This document shows positions 25,209-34,166 of a stretch of DNA of 64,000 bases, one piece after another. The number at the start of each line of letters is the position of its first letter. Within the stretch, counting starts at the first letter, position 1. The notes beneath the pieces were generated by a model. That model saw only the letters and a program-made list of their open reading frames with translations. It searched no databases and was not told the DNA's origin. Origin of the DNA: Pigmentiphaga sp. GTDB taxonomy: Bacteria; Pseudomonadota; Gammaproteobacteria; Burkholderiales; Burkholderiaceae_B. The stretch lies in the NCBI GenBank assembly GCA_023228945.1, contig JALOAI010000005.1, positions 1 to 64,000 of the forward strand. The letters are read 5' to 3'. Both the position numbers and the translations under genes were made by a program.

Positions 25209-25706
25209 TCAGACGGGCTGGCGGACGACGTGCAGCATGCCGGCCTGTTGAAGTTGATCGAGCCAGTGATCGACACCGGCGTCGATGCCCGCCCAGGCGG
25301 TTTCGAAGGCGGCCAGCGGTAGCTGGATCGGGTCGGCGATCTCGCCCACGGTGCCTTGTCCGAGGAGGAAGGTCTTGCCGCTGGCGGCGGGAAAGCGCTG
25401 CTGGACCTTGTGGCGATGACCGTGGTCCATGACGAAAACGACGGTGGCGGCGGCAAGCTCGGGCGAGGTGACGGCGGCGGCGCGTTTGTCGGGTGAGATT
25501 TCGACGCCATGGGCGGCGGCGGTGGCCAGGGCGAACTCATGGGGCGCGCGGCCAACGGGAGCGCCCAGGCCTCGTGAAATCACTCGGGCCTCCAGGCCGC
25601 GCTGCGCCAGGCGCTGGATGAGCAGGGCCTCGGCCATGGGGCTGCGACAGACGTTCCCCGTGCACATAACCACGATTAGGGGAGAGTTGTAATCATTTGC
25701 TTCCAC
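25209..25706 (-). CDS. wzb: low-molecular-weight protein-tyrosine phosphatase Wzb
   Basis: 165 residues from GTG 25706. The P-loop is MCTGNVCRSPMAEALL (C-x5-R), and the general acid lies in the QGTVGEIADPIQLP segment (GxxxDPI instead of the usual DP-D/Y). It should dephosphorylate the tyrosine cluster of Wzc. It is the first gene of the wzb-wza-wzc group. The start is uncertain: the frame stays open up to a TTG at 25742, but a TATAAT at 25747-25742 would make that codon part of the promoter. Confidence 0.85.
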   Translation of the reverse strand: MEANDYNSPLIVVMCTGNVCRSPMAEALLIQRLAQRGLEARVISRGLGAPVGRAPHEFALATAAAHGVEISPDKRAAAVTSPELAAATVVFVMDHGHRHKVQQRFPAASGKTFLLGQGTVGEIADPIQLPLAAFETAWAGIDAGVDHWLDQLQQAGMLHVVRQPV

Positions 25707-25741
25707 GATGAAGGCAGAAAACGTAGTGGGCAACCCGCGCA

Positions 25742-25747
25742 ATTATA
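25742..25747 (-). promoter_or_regulatory. -10 element for the wzb-wza-wzc operon
   Basis: TATAAT on the minus strand in an AT-rich spot between the cobT end (25828) and wzb. No convincing -35 is seen at 16-18 bases. It would give a leader of about 30 bases to GTG 25706. Confidence 0.4.
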
Positions 25748-25827
25748 TAAGTGAGTCTCTCAGATCTATCAGGAAGCGGCCCGGGAGGTTTGCCCGAACG
25801 GCTCCCGCCCGTGGCGCATGGCCGACA

Positions 25828-27705
25828 TTATGCCGCTCTTCCACCTCTCGTGGCCGATTTGCGGCGCCCGTGTTCTCCTTCGGCGTGGCCGACGATCCAG
25901 TCGCCGACGCTGCGGGTGAGGACTTCGCCCAGGCCTTCGACCGAGCGCAGGGTGACGGCATTGGGGTAGTAACGGTCTACCGGGTGGCCGATGCCGATGG
26001 CGTGCAGGGCGATGTCGGTGCGCTGCAGCAGCCAGCGGATGACCTGGTGCAAATGACGGTCGAGATAGTGGCCGGGGTTGTGCGCCAGCGTGTCGGTGTC
26101 GCGCGGAGCGCCATCGCTGATCACGATGAGCAGGCGGCGGGGTTCGGGGCGCAGGCGCAAGCGCTGGCTGGCCCACCAAAGGGCCTCGCCGTCGATGTTC
26201 TCGCGCAGGATTTCGTCTTTGAGCATCAGGCCGAGATCGCGCCGGCAGCGCCGCCAGGGCGTGTCCATGCTTTTGTAGACGATATGGCGCAGGCCGTTGA
26301 GACGGCCCGGGCGGGGCGGGCTGCCGGCCGCCACCCAATCCTGGTAGGCGGCGCTGTGGCGGCGATCGACCGTGGTGTAGCCGAGGATCTCGGTGGGAAT
26401 GCGGCAGCGCTCGAGGGTCTGCGCCAGGATATCGACGGTTACCGCCGCCACCGCCATGGGGTGGCCGCGCATGGAGCCCGAGTTGTCGATCAGCAGCGTC
26501 ACCGCCGTGGCTCCGCCGGGCGTTGGGTGGCGCTGGCGGAAGATGTTGCGCTCCAGGGGCCGGGTGACCAGCCGCGCCAGGCGGGCGGGGTCGAGTTCGC
26601 CTTCGTCCTGGTCGTGGCGCCAGCGTTCCTGGCTGCTGGCCTGCAGGCGCCGCTGCAGGCGATGCGCCAGGCGCTGCATGATCCGGCGGTAGGGCGCCAC
26701 CGCGCGGTCCAGGCGGTGGCGCAGGCGTTCGAGTTCGTCGGGATGCCCCAGCTGGCTGGCGGCGATGACCTGGTCGTGGGCCCGGGTGAAGACGCGGTAG
26801 CCTTCGGCCAATTCGAGGGGGAGCGGTGGCCCGGGGTCGAGGGGCGAGTCGGGTTGTGTCGGGTCGGGGGGCTGGTCGGTGTCGGGGCGGGAGGCATGAG
26901 CCGTGCGGCCGGTGTCGGGACGCGCCGCGTCGTCGGGCATCTCGAAGGGGTTTTCAAGGCTCTGCGGCTCGTCGGGCGCGCGGGTGCGGGCGGCCTGGCC
27001 GGCGGCGGCTACCAGGTGGCGGCTGGGCAGCGGGCGGCTGCGAGGGTTGAGCCAGCGCATGAGGCCGCCGCCCGGGCGGCGCCGCGTGGATTCATGCTCG
27101 GCCAATTGGCGGCTGACGCCGCGCGCCAATTGGCCGAAGTGCTCGGCGTCGCGCAAATGCCGCAACAATTGCGGCAACGCCTCGCGCAACGCGGGGGCCA
27201 CCGCCGGTAGCGGCGGCTCGTGGTTGCCGCGCATCAGGCTGTCGCGAAAATAGCTCGATACCTGTGCTTGCAAGAGTGCGGCGGGATCGTGCGCCGGCGG
27301 CTCCGGCAACTGGTGCAGGTTGGCGGCGATACCGGGAAGCCAGGCCGCGCCCAGGGCTTCGGCGCGAGCTCGCGCCAGAGCATGGAAATACGCCATGGCG
27401 CGGGCGGCGGCTTCGTCGTCCCGGGACGGCGGTTCGGCCGGGTCGCGCGAAGATCGCAGCGGTGGCGACGGTTGCGAAGCCAGCGCTTGGCGGCCATCCG
27501 CGGGATCGGGCAGCAGGCCGTCGGCGAAGCGCAGGTGGCAGGCGGCGGCATCGGCCTGGGCGCGCCAGGCCAGGCCAAGAGGGTCGTCGGGATCGTGGCC
27601 CTGGGCCGCCGCATCCTCCAGCCCCAGCGGTACGGCGCCGCGATCGGCGAAGATCCGGGCGCAACTGAGAATGGCATGGCGCCGCGGCGTACTAGCCGGC
27701 GCCAT
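25828..27705 (-). CDS. cobT: CobT-like protein with von Willebrand A domain
   Basis: 625 residues. The C-terminal third is a VWA domain with the metal site DNSGSMRG (MIDAS). The middle is a long acidic, proline-rich stretch, as in aerobic cobaltochelatase subunit CobT. With CobS it would form the AAA+/VWA chaperone pair that drives cobalt insertion by CobN. It overlaps the cobS end by 14 bases. The true start is ATG 27705; a longer frame begins with TTG. No cobN or cobalamin pathway gene is in the window, so the pair may serve another chelatase or a MoxR-like role. Confidence 0.85.
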   Translation of the reverse strand: MAPASTPRRHAILSCARIFADRGAVPLGLEDAAAQGHDPDDPLGLAWRAQADAAACHLRFADGLLPDPADGRQALASQPSPPLRSSRDPAEPPSRDDEAAARAMAYFHALARARAEALGAAWLPGIAANLHQLPEPPAHDPAALLQAQVSSYFRDSLMRGNHEPPLPAVAPALREALPQLLRHLRDAEHFGQLARGVSRQLAEHESTRRRPGGGLMRWLNPRSRPLPSRHLVAAAGQAARTRAPDEPQSLENPFEMPDDAARPDTGRTAHASRPDTDQPPDPTQPDSPLDPGPPLPLELAEGYRVFTRAHDQVIAASQLGHPDELERLRHRLDRAVAPYRRIMQRLAHRLQRRLQASSQERWRHDQDEGELDPARLARLVTRPLERNIFRQRHPTPGGATAVTLLIDNSGSMRGHPMAVAAVTVDILAQTLERCRIPTEILGYTTVDRRHSAAYQDWVAAGSPPRPGRLNGLRHIVYKSMDTPWRRCRRDLGLMLKDEILRENIDGEALWWASQRLRLRPEPRRLLIVISDGAPRDTDTLAHNPGHYLDRHLHQVIRWLLQRTDIALHAIGIGHPVDRYYPNAVTLRSVEGLGEVLTRSVGDWIVGHAEGEHGRRKSATRGGRAA

Positions 27706-28687
27706 GCGGCAACTCTCGGGCAAAGCAGCGCTGGTAGAGCTCGGCGACCAGCGGTTGCTCCGCCTCGTCGCATTTGTTGTAGAAGGTGACCAGGAAGGCC
27801 ACGCCGAGATCGTGAAAGATCTGGGTGTTCTCGGCCCAGTGGATGACGGTGCGGGGCGACATCACCGTGGCCAGTTCGCCCTGGATGAAGGCGGCGCGGG
27901 TGAGCGTGGCCAGTTGCACCATCGCGCGCAACTGGGCCTGGCCGGCCTCGGTGGCGAAGGCCGGCACGCGGGCGGCGACGATGGCGGCCTCGTGCTCCGG
28001 ATCGAGATAATTGAGGGTGGCGACGATATGCCAGCGGTCGAGCTGCCCCTGGTTGAGCGGCTGCGTGCCATGGTAGAGGCCGCTGGCGTCGCCCAGGCCC
28101 ACCGTATTGGCGGTGGCGAACAGCCGGAAGGCGGGGTGCGGCGTAAGCACCCGGCCCTGATCGAGCAGAGTGAGCTTGCCTTCCACTTCGAGCACGCGCT
28201 GGATCACGAACAGCACGTCGGGCCGACCGGCGTCGTATTCGTCGAAGATCAGGGCCACCGGCCGCTGCAGGGCCCAGGTCAGCATGCCGGGCACGAACTC
28301 GGTAATCTGGCGGCCATCGTGGACCACGATAGCGTCTTTGCCGATGAGATCGAGCCGGCTGATGTGGCTATCGAGATTGACGCGGATGCACGGCCAGTTG
28401 AGCCGCGCCGCCACCTGTTCGATATGGCTGGTTTTGCCCGTGCCGTGATAGCCCTGGACGAGTACCCGCCGGTTATGCATGAAGCCCGCGAGGATGGCCA
28501 GCGTGGTGTTGCGATCGAAGCGGTAGCCGGGATCGAGATCGGGAACGTGCTCGCTGGGCTCGGAGTAGGCCGGGACTTCCAGGTCGATGTCGAGGCCGAA
28601 GACTTCCGCCGCGTGAAGCGTGATGTCGGGCAGCCCGGCGGGCAGGGCTGGCAGGGGTGCTGCGGGGGAGGACTGCGGCGCCGTCAT
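27692..28687 (-). CDS. cobS: CobS-like AAA+ ATPase
   Basis: 331 residues. Near-full match to the CobS pattern: HVPDLDPGYRFDRNTTLAIL, Walker A VQGYHGTGKTSHIEQVAARL, Walker B ALIFDEYDAGRPDVLFVIQR and sensor LFATANTVGLGDASGLYHG. It forms a hexamer that powers the VWA partner CobT encoded directly after it. An upstream ATG at 28726 would add 13 residues; neither start has a clear ribosome-binding site. It is divergent from the Bcr/CflA exporter genes. Confidence 0.88.
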   Translation of the reverse strand: MTAPQSSPAAPLPALPAGLPDITLHAAEVFGLDIDLEVPAYSEPSEHVPDLDPGYRFDRNTTLAILAGFMHNRRVLVQGYHGTGKTSHIEQVAARLNWPCIRVNLDSHISRLDLIGKDAIVVHDGRQITEFVPGMLTWALQRPVALIFDEYDAGRPDVLFVIQRVLEVEGKLTLLDQGRVLTPHPAFRLFATANTVGLGDASGLYHGTQPLNQGQLDRWHIVATLNYLDPEHEAAIVAARVPAFATEAGQAQLRAMVQLATLTRAAFIQGELATVMSPRTVIHWAENTQIFHDLGVAFLVTFYNKCDEAEQPLVAELYQRCFARELPHGAG

Positions 28688-28849
28688 GGCAGGAGCGTAA
28701 CCGTCGCGAAGTCTGAAAGATTCCATTATAGGGTTGGCGCCTTGAAGCGTTCCGGAGCCGCGCTGGCAAGGTGCCGCGAGCCGTCGCGCCGCGGGCAGGG
28801 CATAATGGCGCGTTGCACGCACGCCCTTTCCGGAGCCGACTTTCGCACA

Positions 28850-30103
28850 ATGACCGTTTCCGCCGAATCCACGCCAGCCACTGCCCCCCAGTCCGCCGCG
28901 GCGCGTCGGCGTTTCATCTTGCTCCTGGTGGCGGTGGCCGCGATCAGTCCGCTTGGCATCAACATCTACCTGCCGTCGATGCCGGGCATGGCGCGCTCGC
29001 TGGGCGTCGATTACGCCACGATCCAGGTCACGTTGTCGGTCTATCTCACCGCCGTGGCCTTGGGGCAATTGATCGTCGGGCCATTATCCGACCGCTTCGG
29101 CCGGCGGCCGGTGCTGCTCATCGGCCTGTGCATGTATGTGCTGGGCTCGCTGGTGTGCGGGCTGGCGGAGAACATTTTCTGGCTCAATATCGGCCGGGTC
29201 ATCCAGGCCCTGGGCGGCTGCTCCGGCATCACCCTGACGCGCACCATGGTGCGCGACCTTTACGATCGCAACCAATCGGCGAGCATGATCGGCTACCTGA
29301 CGATGGGCATGTCGGTGGCGCCGATGGTCGCGCCCATGGTCGGCGGCCTGCTCGACGCCACCTATGGCTGGCGGGCGTCGTTCTTTTTCCTGGTGTGTTT
29401 CGGGGTGCCGATCACCGTGCTGGCGTGGGCGAAGCTGCGCGAGACCAATCCGTATCTGTTGCGTGACGGCAAGGTGCAGGATCCGGCCGCGCCCCGGGGC
29501 CCGGCTCGCGGCCCGGCCCCCGGCCTGCTGAGCAGTTACGGCAGCTTGTTCTGTTCGGGCAAGTTCTGGGGATATTCGCTCACCACGAGCTTCGCCTCGG
29601 GGGTGTTCTTCGCCTTCGTCGCGGGCGCGGCCTACGTAATGATCGAGCTGCTGGGCCGCAGCCCCTTCGAGTACGGGGTGTATTTCGGTACCGTGTCGCT
29701 GGGCTACATGACGGGCAACTTTCTGTCCGGCCGCTATGCGGCGAAGGTGGGCCCCGATCGCATGATCGCCTTCGGTTCGCTGTACAACGTGGCATCCGTG
29801 CTGATCATGGTGCTGGGCTTCGGATTGCTGGGCATCCATCATCCGCTGATGCTGTTCCTGCCGATGATGGGCGTGGCAATGAGCAACGGGCTCGTGCTGC
29901 CCAGCGCGATCGCGGGCGCCGTGAGCGTGCGGCCCGAGGTCGCCGGGGCCGCCTCGGGCCTGGCGGGCAGTCTGCAAATGGGTGTCGCCGCCCTGGTGGC
30001 GCCGTTGGTGGGCTGGCTGCTGGTGGATAGCGCCTGGCCCCTGCTCGGGGTGATGCTGGTGGCGTCGCTGTTGTCGGCCGTGTCTTACCGGATGATCCGT
30101 TGA
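28850..30103 (+). CDS. Bcr/CflA family multidrug exporter (first of tandem pair)
   Basis: 417 residues, 12-helix major facilitator. The family pattern is clear in ISPLGINIYLPSMPGMARSL and GPLSDRFGRRPVLLIGL (motif A), then GRVIQALGGCSGITLTRTM and the RD-LYDR motif. A charged loop of about 35 residues splits the two six-helix halves. ATG 28850 was chosen because the hydrophobic core then starts at the usual distance; ATG 28805 is also possible. It is followed with a one-base overlap by a second exporter of the same family, presumably an old duplication. Confidence 0.88.
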   Translation: MTVSAESTPATAPQSAAARRRFILLLVAVAAISPLGINIYLPSMPGMARSLGVDYATIQVTLSVYLTAVALGQLIVGPLSDRFGRRPVLLIGLCMYVLGSLVCGLAENIFWLNIGRVIQALGGCSGITLTRTMVRDLYDRNQSASMIGYLTMGMSVAPMVAPMVGGLLDATYGWRASFFFLVCFGVPITVLAWAKLRETNPYLLRDGKVQDPAAPRGPARGPAPGLLSSYGSLFCSGKFWGYSLTTSFASGVFFAFVAGAAYVMIELLGRSPFEYGVYFGTVSLGYMTGNFLSGRYAAKVGPDRMIAFGSLYNVASVLIMVLGFGLLGIHHPLMLFLPMMGVAMSNGLVLPSAIAGAVSVRPEVAGAASGLAGSLQMGVAALVAPLVGWLLVDSAWPLLGVMLVASLLSAVSYRMIR

Positions 30104-31305
30104 TGAAGACGCCCTGGATGTTCATTGGCATGCTGATCCTGGTGGCGGCGATCAGCCCGCTGGGAATCAATCTCTACCTGCCGTCGATGCCTGAAATGGC
30201 GAGATCGCTGCAGGTGGATTTTGCCGCGGTGCAGGTCAGCTTGTCGGTGTATCTGGCGGCGGTGGCGGTGGGCCAGCTGGTGGTCGGTCCTTTATCGGAT
30301 CATTACGGCCGGCGGCCGGTTTTGTTGGCCGGGCTCGCGCTGTTCGTGCTCGGCTCGGCGCTGTGCGCGGTGGCCCCCGATATCCTGGTGCTGAACCTGG
30401 GGCGCATCGTGCAGGGCTTCGGCGGCTGCGCGGGCATCGCCTTGAGCCGCGCCATCGTGCGCGACCTCTACGATCGGCAACGGGCGGCCAGCATGCTCGG
30501 CTACGTTTCCATGGGCATGGCGGTGGCGCCGATGGTGGCGCCCGCCATCGGCGGCCTGCTCGAGGCCAGCTTCAGTTGGCGCGCCTCCTTCGTGGCCCTG
30601 GGCGGTTTTGGTGTGCTCACCCTGGCGGTGGTGTTCATCCAGTTGCACGAAACCTTGCCCGCCAAGCGCGTGTCGACGCCTGCCCCTGTGGCCGAGAGCA
30701 CCGACACGGTGTCCCGCCTGCTTGCGGGCTATGCGTTTTTGTTGCGCTCGCGGCTGTTCTGGGGCTTTGCCATGGCCACCAGCTTTACCTCGGGGGTCTT
30801 TTATGCCTTCATTGCCGGGGCCGCCTATGTGATGATCGAAATGATGGGCCGCAGTCCCGTCGAGTACGGCATTTATTTCACCCTGGTGGCCTTCGGCTAT
30901 ATCGTCGGCAATTTCATCTCGGCCCGGTTCGGGCAGCGTGTCGGCCACGGCCGGCTCATCCGGGTGGGGCTGGGCATAGCGCCCTTTTGTCTGGTGGCGA
31001 TGGCGATGTTCTTTGCATGGAACTGGCTGCACCCGCTGGCGCTGTTCGGGCCGATGTTCGTCCTCGGCGTGGGTAACGGGCTGGTGATGCCCGGCTGCAT
31101 CGCCGGAGCGGTCAGCGTGCGCTCCGATGCCGCGGGCGCGGCCTCGGGTTTGGCGGGAAGCCTGCAGGTGGGCCTGGGGGCCCTGATCGCCCCGCTGGTC
31201 GGCGCGGTGATGGGAACATCCATCTGGCCGCTGATCGCGGTCATGATGGCCAGTGCCCTCCTGGCCATGGCGGCATTTCGCCTTACCCGGCGCTCGACCG
31301 GCTGA
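30103..31305 (+). CDS. Bcr/CflA family multidrug exporter (second of tandem pair)
   Basis: 400 residues, 12 helices, colinear with the preceding protein through its length (ISPLGINLYLPSMPEMARSL, GPLSDHYGRRPVLLAGLALF, then LGRIVQGFGGCAGIALSRAI). Start ATG 30103 overlaps the previous stop (TGATG), so translation is coupled. The two paralogues might form different specificities or a functional pair; substrates such as bicyclomycin, sulfonamides or cysteine are known for the family and not determinable here. Confidence 0.88.
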   Translation: MKTPWMFIGMLILVAAISPLGINLYLPSMPEMARSLQVDFAAVQVSLSVYLAAVAVGQLVVGPLSDHYGRRPVLLAGLALFVLGSALCAVAPDILVLNLGRIVQGFGGCAGIALSRAIVRDLYDRQRAASMLGYVSMGMAVAPMVAPAIGGLLEASFSWRASFVALGGFGVLTLAVVFIQLHETLPAKRVSTPAPVAESTDTVSRLLAGYAFLLRSRLFWGFAMATSFTSGVFYAFIAGAAYVMIEMMGRSPVEYGIYFTLVAFGYIVGNFISARFGQRVGHGRLIRVGLGIAPFCLVAMAMFFAWNWLHPLALFGPMFVLGVGNGLVMPGCIAGAVSVRSDAAGAASGLAGSLQVGLGALIAPLVGAVMGTSIWPLIAVMMASALLAMAAFRLTRRSTG

Positions 31306-31447
31306 TGTCATCGAAGGGGCCGGGGCGCAAACTCCATGGAGTGGGAGGAGCCGGCGGCTTTTGCGACGCGGGGCGCCCCGGCATTGGTGGCGGCTGCCAG
31401 GCCCCCCGCGGGAGGGCTTGGCGCTTCGGTGCTTGGCGCTGCGCGCC

Positions 31448-31858
31448 TTAATTGAAGGGGCCGCCGCGGCCACCCACGCTGAAACGGCCCGCGCCCAGCA
31501 GAGCCACCGCCACGCCGCCGAACAGGAACATGGCCTGCAGTTCGAGCGACCAGCCGCCGCTGTTGGTCATGTCCCAGAAATGGCTCGTGTGTGCCAGGAG
31601 TACGGCGACAACCATGTTGGCCGCGATCAGCAGGCCGCCGATGCGGGTATAGACGCCGAGGATCACCAGCAAGGGCGCCAGGACTTCACCCAGATAGGCG
31701 CCCCAGGCGAAGAACGCGGGCATTCCGCGCGCGACGAGCATGCCCTCGATGCCGCCGATGCCGCCGGTGAGTTTGGCGATGCCATGCAACAGAATCAAAA
31801 TGCCCAGCGTGAGGCGCAAGACCAGTTTGCCGGCGTCGTCGAAGTTGAGATTGCTCAT
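31448..31858 (-). CDS. DoxX family membrane protein
   Basis: 136 residues with four membrane helices. LGILILLHGIAKLTGGIGGI and GAYLGEVLAPLLVILGVYTR are the DoxX/YphA-type signatures. DoxX-like proteins are linked to redox homeostasis and quinone or thiosulfate oxidation, but the exact role of this subgroup is unclear. Single gene between the exporter pair and xerD. Confidence 0.85.
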   Translation of the reverse strand: MSNLNFDDAGKLVLRLTLGILILLHGIAKLTGGIGGIEGMLVARGMPAFFAWGAYLGEVLAPLLVILGVYTRIGGLLIAANMVVAVLLAHTSHFWDMTNSGGWSLELQAMFLFGGVAVALLGAGRFSVGGRGGPFN

Positions 31859-31910
31859 GGAGTGTCTCCAAAGGATGGTCGATCGGTTGGGGGGGTGAGG
31901 AAAACAGCCG

Positions 31911-32858
31911 TCAGGCGCGCGGGTGATGCCTGGCGTGCAACTGCTTGAGGCGCTCGCGCGCCACGTGGGTATAAATCTGGGTGGTGGCGATATCGGCATG
32001 GCCCAGCAGAAGCTGCACGACGCGCAGGTCGGCACCGTGGTTGAGCAAGTGCGTGGCGAAGGCATGACGCACCACGTGCGGTGAAATCGGCGTGAGGATA
32101 CCAGCGCGGTGTGCCAGTTTTTTGATGATCTGCCAGAAGCCCTGGCGGGTCATGGCGCCGCCGCGGCTGGTCACGAACAGCACATCGCTCAGGCGCCCCG
32201 CCAGCAATAAGGGTCGAGCCTCGCGCTGGTAGCGTTCGATCCAGTCGGCGGCTTCGTCACCCAGGGGCACGAGGCGGTCTTTGGCGCCTTTGCCGCGCAC
32301 GACGTGCACCACGCCGTCGTTCAGGCGGACATGCAGCGATTGCAACTGCGTGAGTTCGGAGACTCGCAGGCCGGTGGCGTACAGGGTTTCAAGCATGGCG
32401 CGGTCGCGAACGCCGCGCGGCTCCCGGGTGTCGGGGGCGGCCAGCAGCCGTTCGACTTCGGCTTCGCTCAGGCTGTGCGGCAGGCGGGGCGGCGGCTTGG
32501 CGCCAGTGACGTGCAGGCAGGGATCGTGTTGGACGAGGTGCTGGCGGCGGGCCCAGGTGTAGAACCGCCGCAGCGCCGCCAGCCGCCGGTTGGCCGTGGT
32601 GGCGCGAGTGGTGGCGTGCTCGTGGGCGAACCAGGCCTGGATGTCGGCGCCTTCGGCGGTGGCCAGCGCGAGTGGCAGCGGACGCGAGCGCAGCCAGCCC
32701 GCGAAGCGGCTCAAGTCTTGCCGGTAGGCCGCCAGGGTGTTGCGGGCCAGGCCGTCTTCCAGCCAGAGGGCATCAACGAAAGCATCGATCCGGGCCGTAT
32801 CGGCGGGATCGGGCGGCGGGACTGGAGGTGTCGGCGACAAGACCATAGTCGCGATCAT
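31911..32858 (-). CDS. xerD: tyrosine recombinase XerD
   Basis: 315 residues. SAM-like N-terminal domain (FVDALWLEDGLARNTLAAYR) and a catalytic domain with all six residues: Arg165 (ATGLRVSEL), Lys190 (RGKGAKDRL), His261 and Arg264 (HVVRHAFATHLL), His287 (LLGHAD) and Tyr296 (TTQIYTHV). It should resolve chromosome dimers at dif with XerC. The start could also be the ATG four codons later. It is the chromosomal housekeeping enzyme, unlike the integrase remnant at 6747-6878. Confidence 0.93.
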   Translation of the reverse strand: MIATMVLSPTPPVPPPDPADTARIDAFVDALWLEDGLARNTLAAYRQDLSRFAGWLRSRPLPLALATAEGADIQAWFAHEHATTRATTANRRLAALRRFYTWARRQHLVQHDPCLHVTGAKPPPRLPHSLSEAEVERLLAAPDTREPRGVRDRAMLETLYATGLRVSELTQLQSLHVRLNDGVVHVVRGKGAKDRLVPLGDEAADWIERYQREARPLLLAGRLSDVLFVTSRGGAMTRQGFWQIIKKLAHRAGILTPISPHVVRHAFATHLLNHGADLRVVQLLLGHADIATTQIYTHVARERLKQLHARHHPRA

Positions 32859-32973
32859 AGTCTGAGCCGGACGTCTTGCAGCCTCCGGCGCGCAAAAATG
32901 TGGGTACACGTGGGGAATCGGCGGCAGACGGCCGGCCCGCCGAGCGCGGTGGCCGCGATATTTGCCAGGAAAT

Positions 32974-33003
32974 TTGACAAACCTGATTTAAATGCCCCAT
33001 AAT
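32974..33003 (+). promoter_or_regulatory. promoter of tRNA-Lys
   Basis: TTGACA (32974-32979), an 18-base spacer, then CATAAT (32998-33003), ten bases before the tRNA 5' end. The -35 is a perfect consensus. Confidence 0.75.
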
Positions 33004-33012
33004 AGCGAGCTT

Positions 33013-33088
33013 GGGTCTTTAGCTCAGTCGGTAGAGCAGTGGACTTTTAATCCATTGGTCGCGGGTTCGAGTCCCGCAGGACCCACCA
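33013..33088 (+). tRNA. tRNA-Lys (TTT anticodon)
   Basis: 76 bases with a full cloverleaf. The acceptor stem GGGTCTT pairs with AGGACCC with one G-T pair. The D-loop is AGCTCAGTCGGTAGAGC, the anticodon arm contains CTTTTAA, the T-arm is GCGGGTTCGAGTCCCGC, and the 3' end encodes ACCA. Confidence 0.97.
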
Positions 33089-33190
33089 GCATTTATTTTG
33101 TTGTGCGCCGTTTGTTGCGCACACCTCCGCCCAAGGGATCGGCTCTTCTCGGTAAACGGGAGATGAGCGTTCCTCAACGGGTTGATCGCG

Positions 33191-33217
33191 ATCCCGCCTC
33201 AAAAAGGTGGGATTTTT
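33191..33217 (+). terminator. Rho-independent terminator after tRNA-Lys
   Basis: ATCCCGCC, loop TCAAAAA, GGTGGGAT followed by TTTT. The stem has eight pairs including one G-T. Confidence 0.75.
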
Positions 33218-33703
33218 GCGTTATTGGCAGGCCGGTATATCCGATATGCGCGCGGGATGATATACTAAATGGATACCTTTGGCTCGCCAGGCCCTTGTGT
33301 GGCGAGCTTTCCGCTGTATGTGTTGCATGCACGTCTTCATTTCAAAGCCTGGGCTAGTGCCGGCCGCTGGCATTGGGTTCCTGGTGCCGGTCATCAGGTC
33401 CGCCAGGCCTGGGTTCTTTCCTTGGGCCTTCTAGCGCAAGTCTCGCCCGGCAGGCGAGTTGGCAAGGCGTTCTCCACTCTGGCGCCGCGGGCGTTTTCCA
33501 GGAGTGGCGAGGAAGTCTCCTCCACGGGAGGAATGATTCACTCGAGTGCTTTTACGGGCGGCCTGGCATCGGATCCCCGACGACAGGCCGGGCTTCGTTG
33601 CGGCTCGCGGCCTCGGCGTCCCGAACTGACTTCACCCCTGGCAAACCGGGCCGGTGTGCGCGCTGCCGCTGTTGTGATCCATTAATACGAGAGGTTGATT
33701 GAT
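33218..33703 (+). other. long leader region upstream of infA
   Basis: About 485 bases without a convincing gene. An extended -10 (TGATATACT, 33259-33267) suggests transcription starts near 33273, giving a leader of over 400 bases before infA. CTCGCCA and TGGCGAG nearby form a 7-bp hairpin. Open frames here have skewed, low-complexity composition and look like chance. A structured leader or an independent small RNA is possible. Confidence 0.45.
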
Positions 33704-33964
33704 TTGGCAAAAGAAGAACTGATTGAGATGCGTGGTGTGGTATCCGAAGTATTGCCGGATTCCCGGTATCGGGTGACGCTCGAAAACGGGCACGCCCTGA
33801 TCGCCTACAGTGCGGGCAAGATGCGGAAGAACCATATCCGCATCCTGGCCGGCGATGATGTTTCCGTCGAGATGTCGCCCTACGACCTGACCAAGGCGCG
33901 GATTACCTTCCGCCATCTCAAGGATCGCGGCCCGATGCGAACCTCGCGCCCCGTGCGCCGCTAG
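33704..33964 (+). CDS. infA: translation initiation factor IF-1
   Basis: 86 residues of a single S1/OB fold: LAKEELIEMRGVVSEVLPDS, YRVTLENGHALIAYSAGKMR, IRILAGDDVSVEMSPYDLTK, then an extended basic tail. It binds the 30S A site with IF-2 and IF-3. The length and lone location indicate the second, longer IF-1 copy found in many Burkholderiales rather than the 72-residue one in the ribosomal operon. The family N-terminus (MAKEE) maps to a TTG at 33704 with GAGAGG nine bases upstream, so a TTG start is likely. Confidence 0.9.
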   Translation: MAKEELIEMRGVVSEVLPDSRYRVTLENGHALIAYSAGKMRKNHIRILAGDDVSVEMSPYDLTKARITFRHLKDRGPMRTSRPVRR

Positions 33965-34166
33965 GTCTCGATCATCACGCGGCCGTTCGGCGCGGGCCGC
34001 CAGCGGCGCCAAGCCACCGGCCGCACCGGCCGCTGGCGTATCCTCGAATCGCCCGGCGCCCGGCATGGCGCCAAGCGCCGCCTCTCCGGCCGGCGTGTTC
34101 ACCCATCAGGATTTCGATACACTGGCTGTTATCCGCCGTTGTCGGCTTGCAGGTGAAGATTGCCCC

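Noticed and set aside
27320..28849. N-terminal extension of the first Bcr/CflA exporter
   Set aside because: The frame happens to be open opposite cobS, but exporter homology starts only after 28850.
33269..33685. 138-residue frame in the infA leader
   Set aside because: No family, no ribosome-binding site, skewed composition; more likely untranslated leader.
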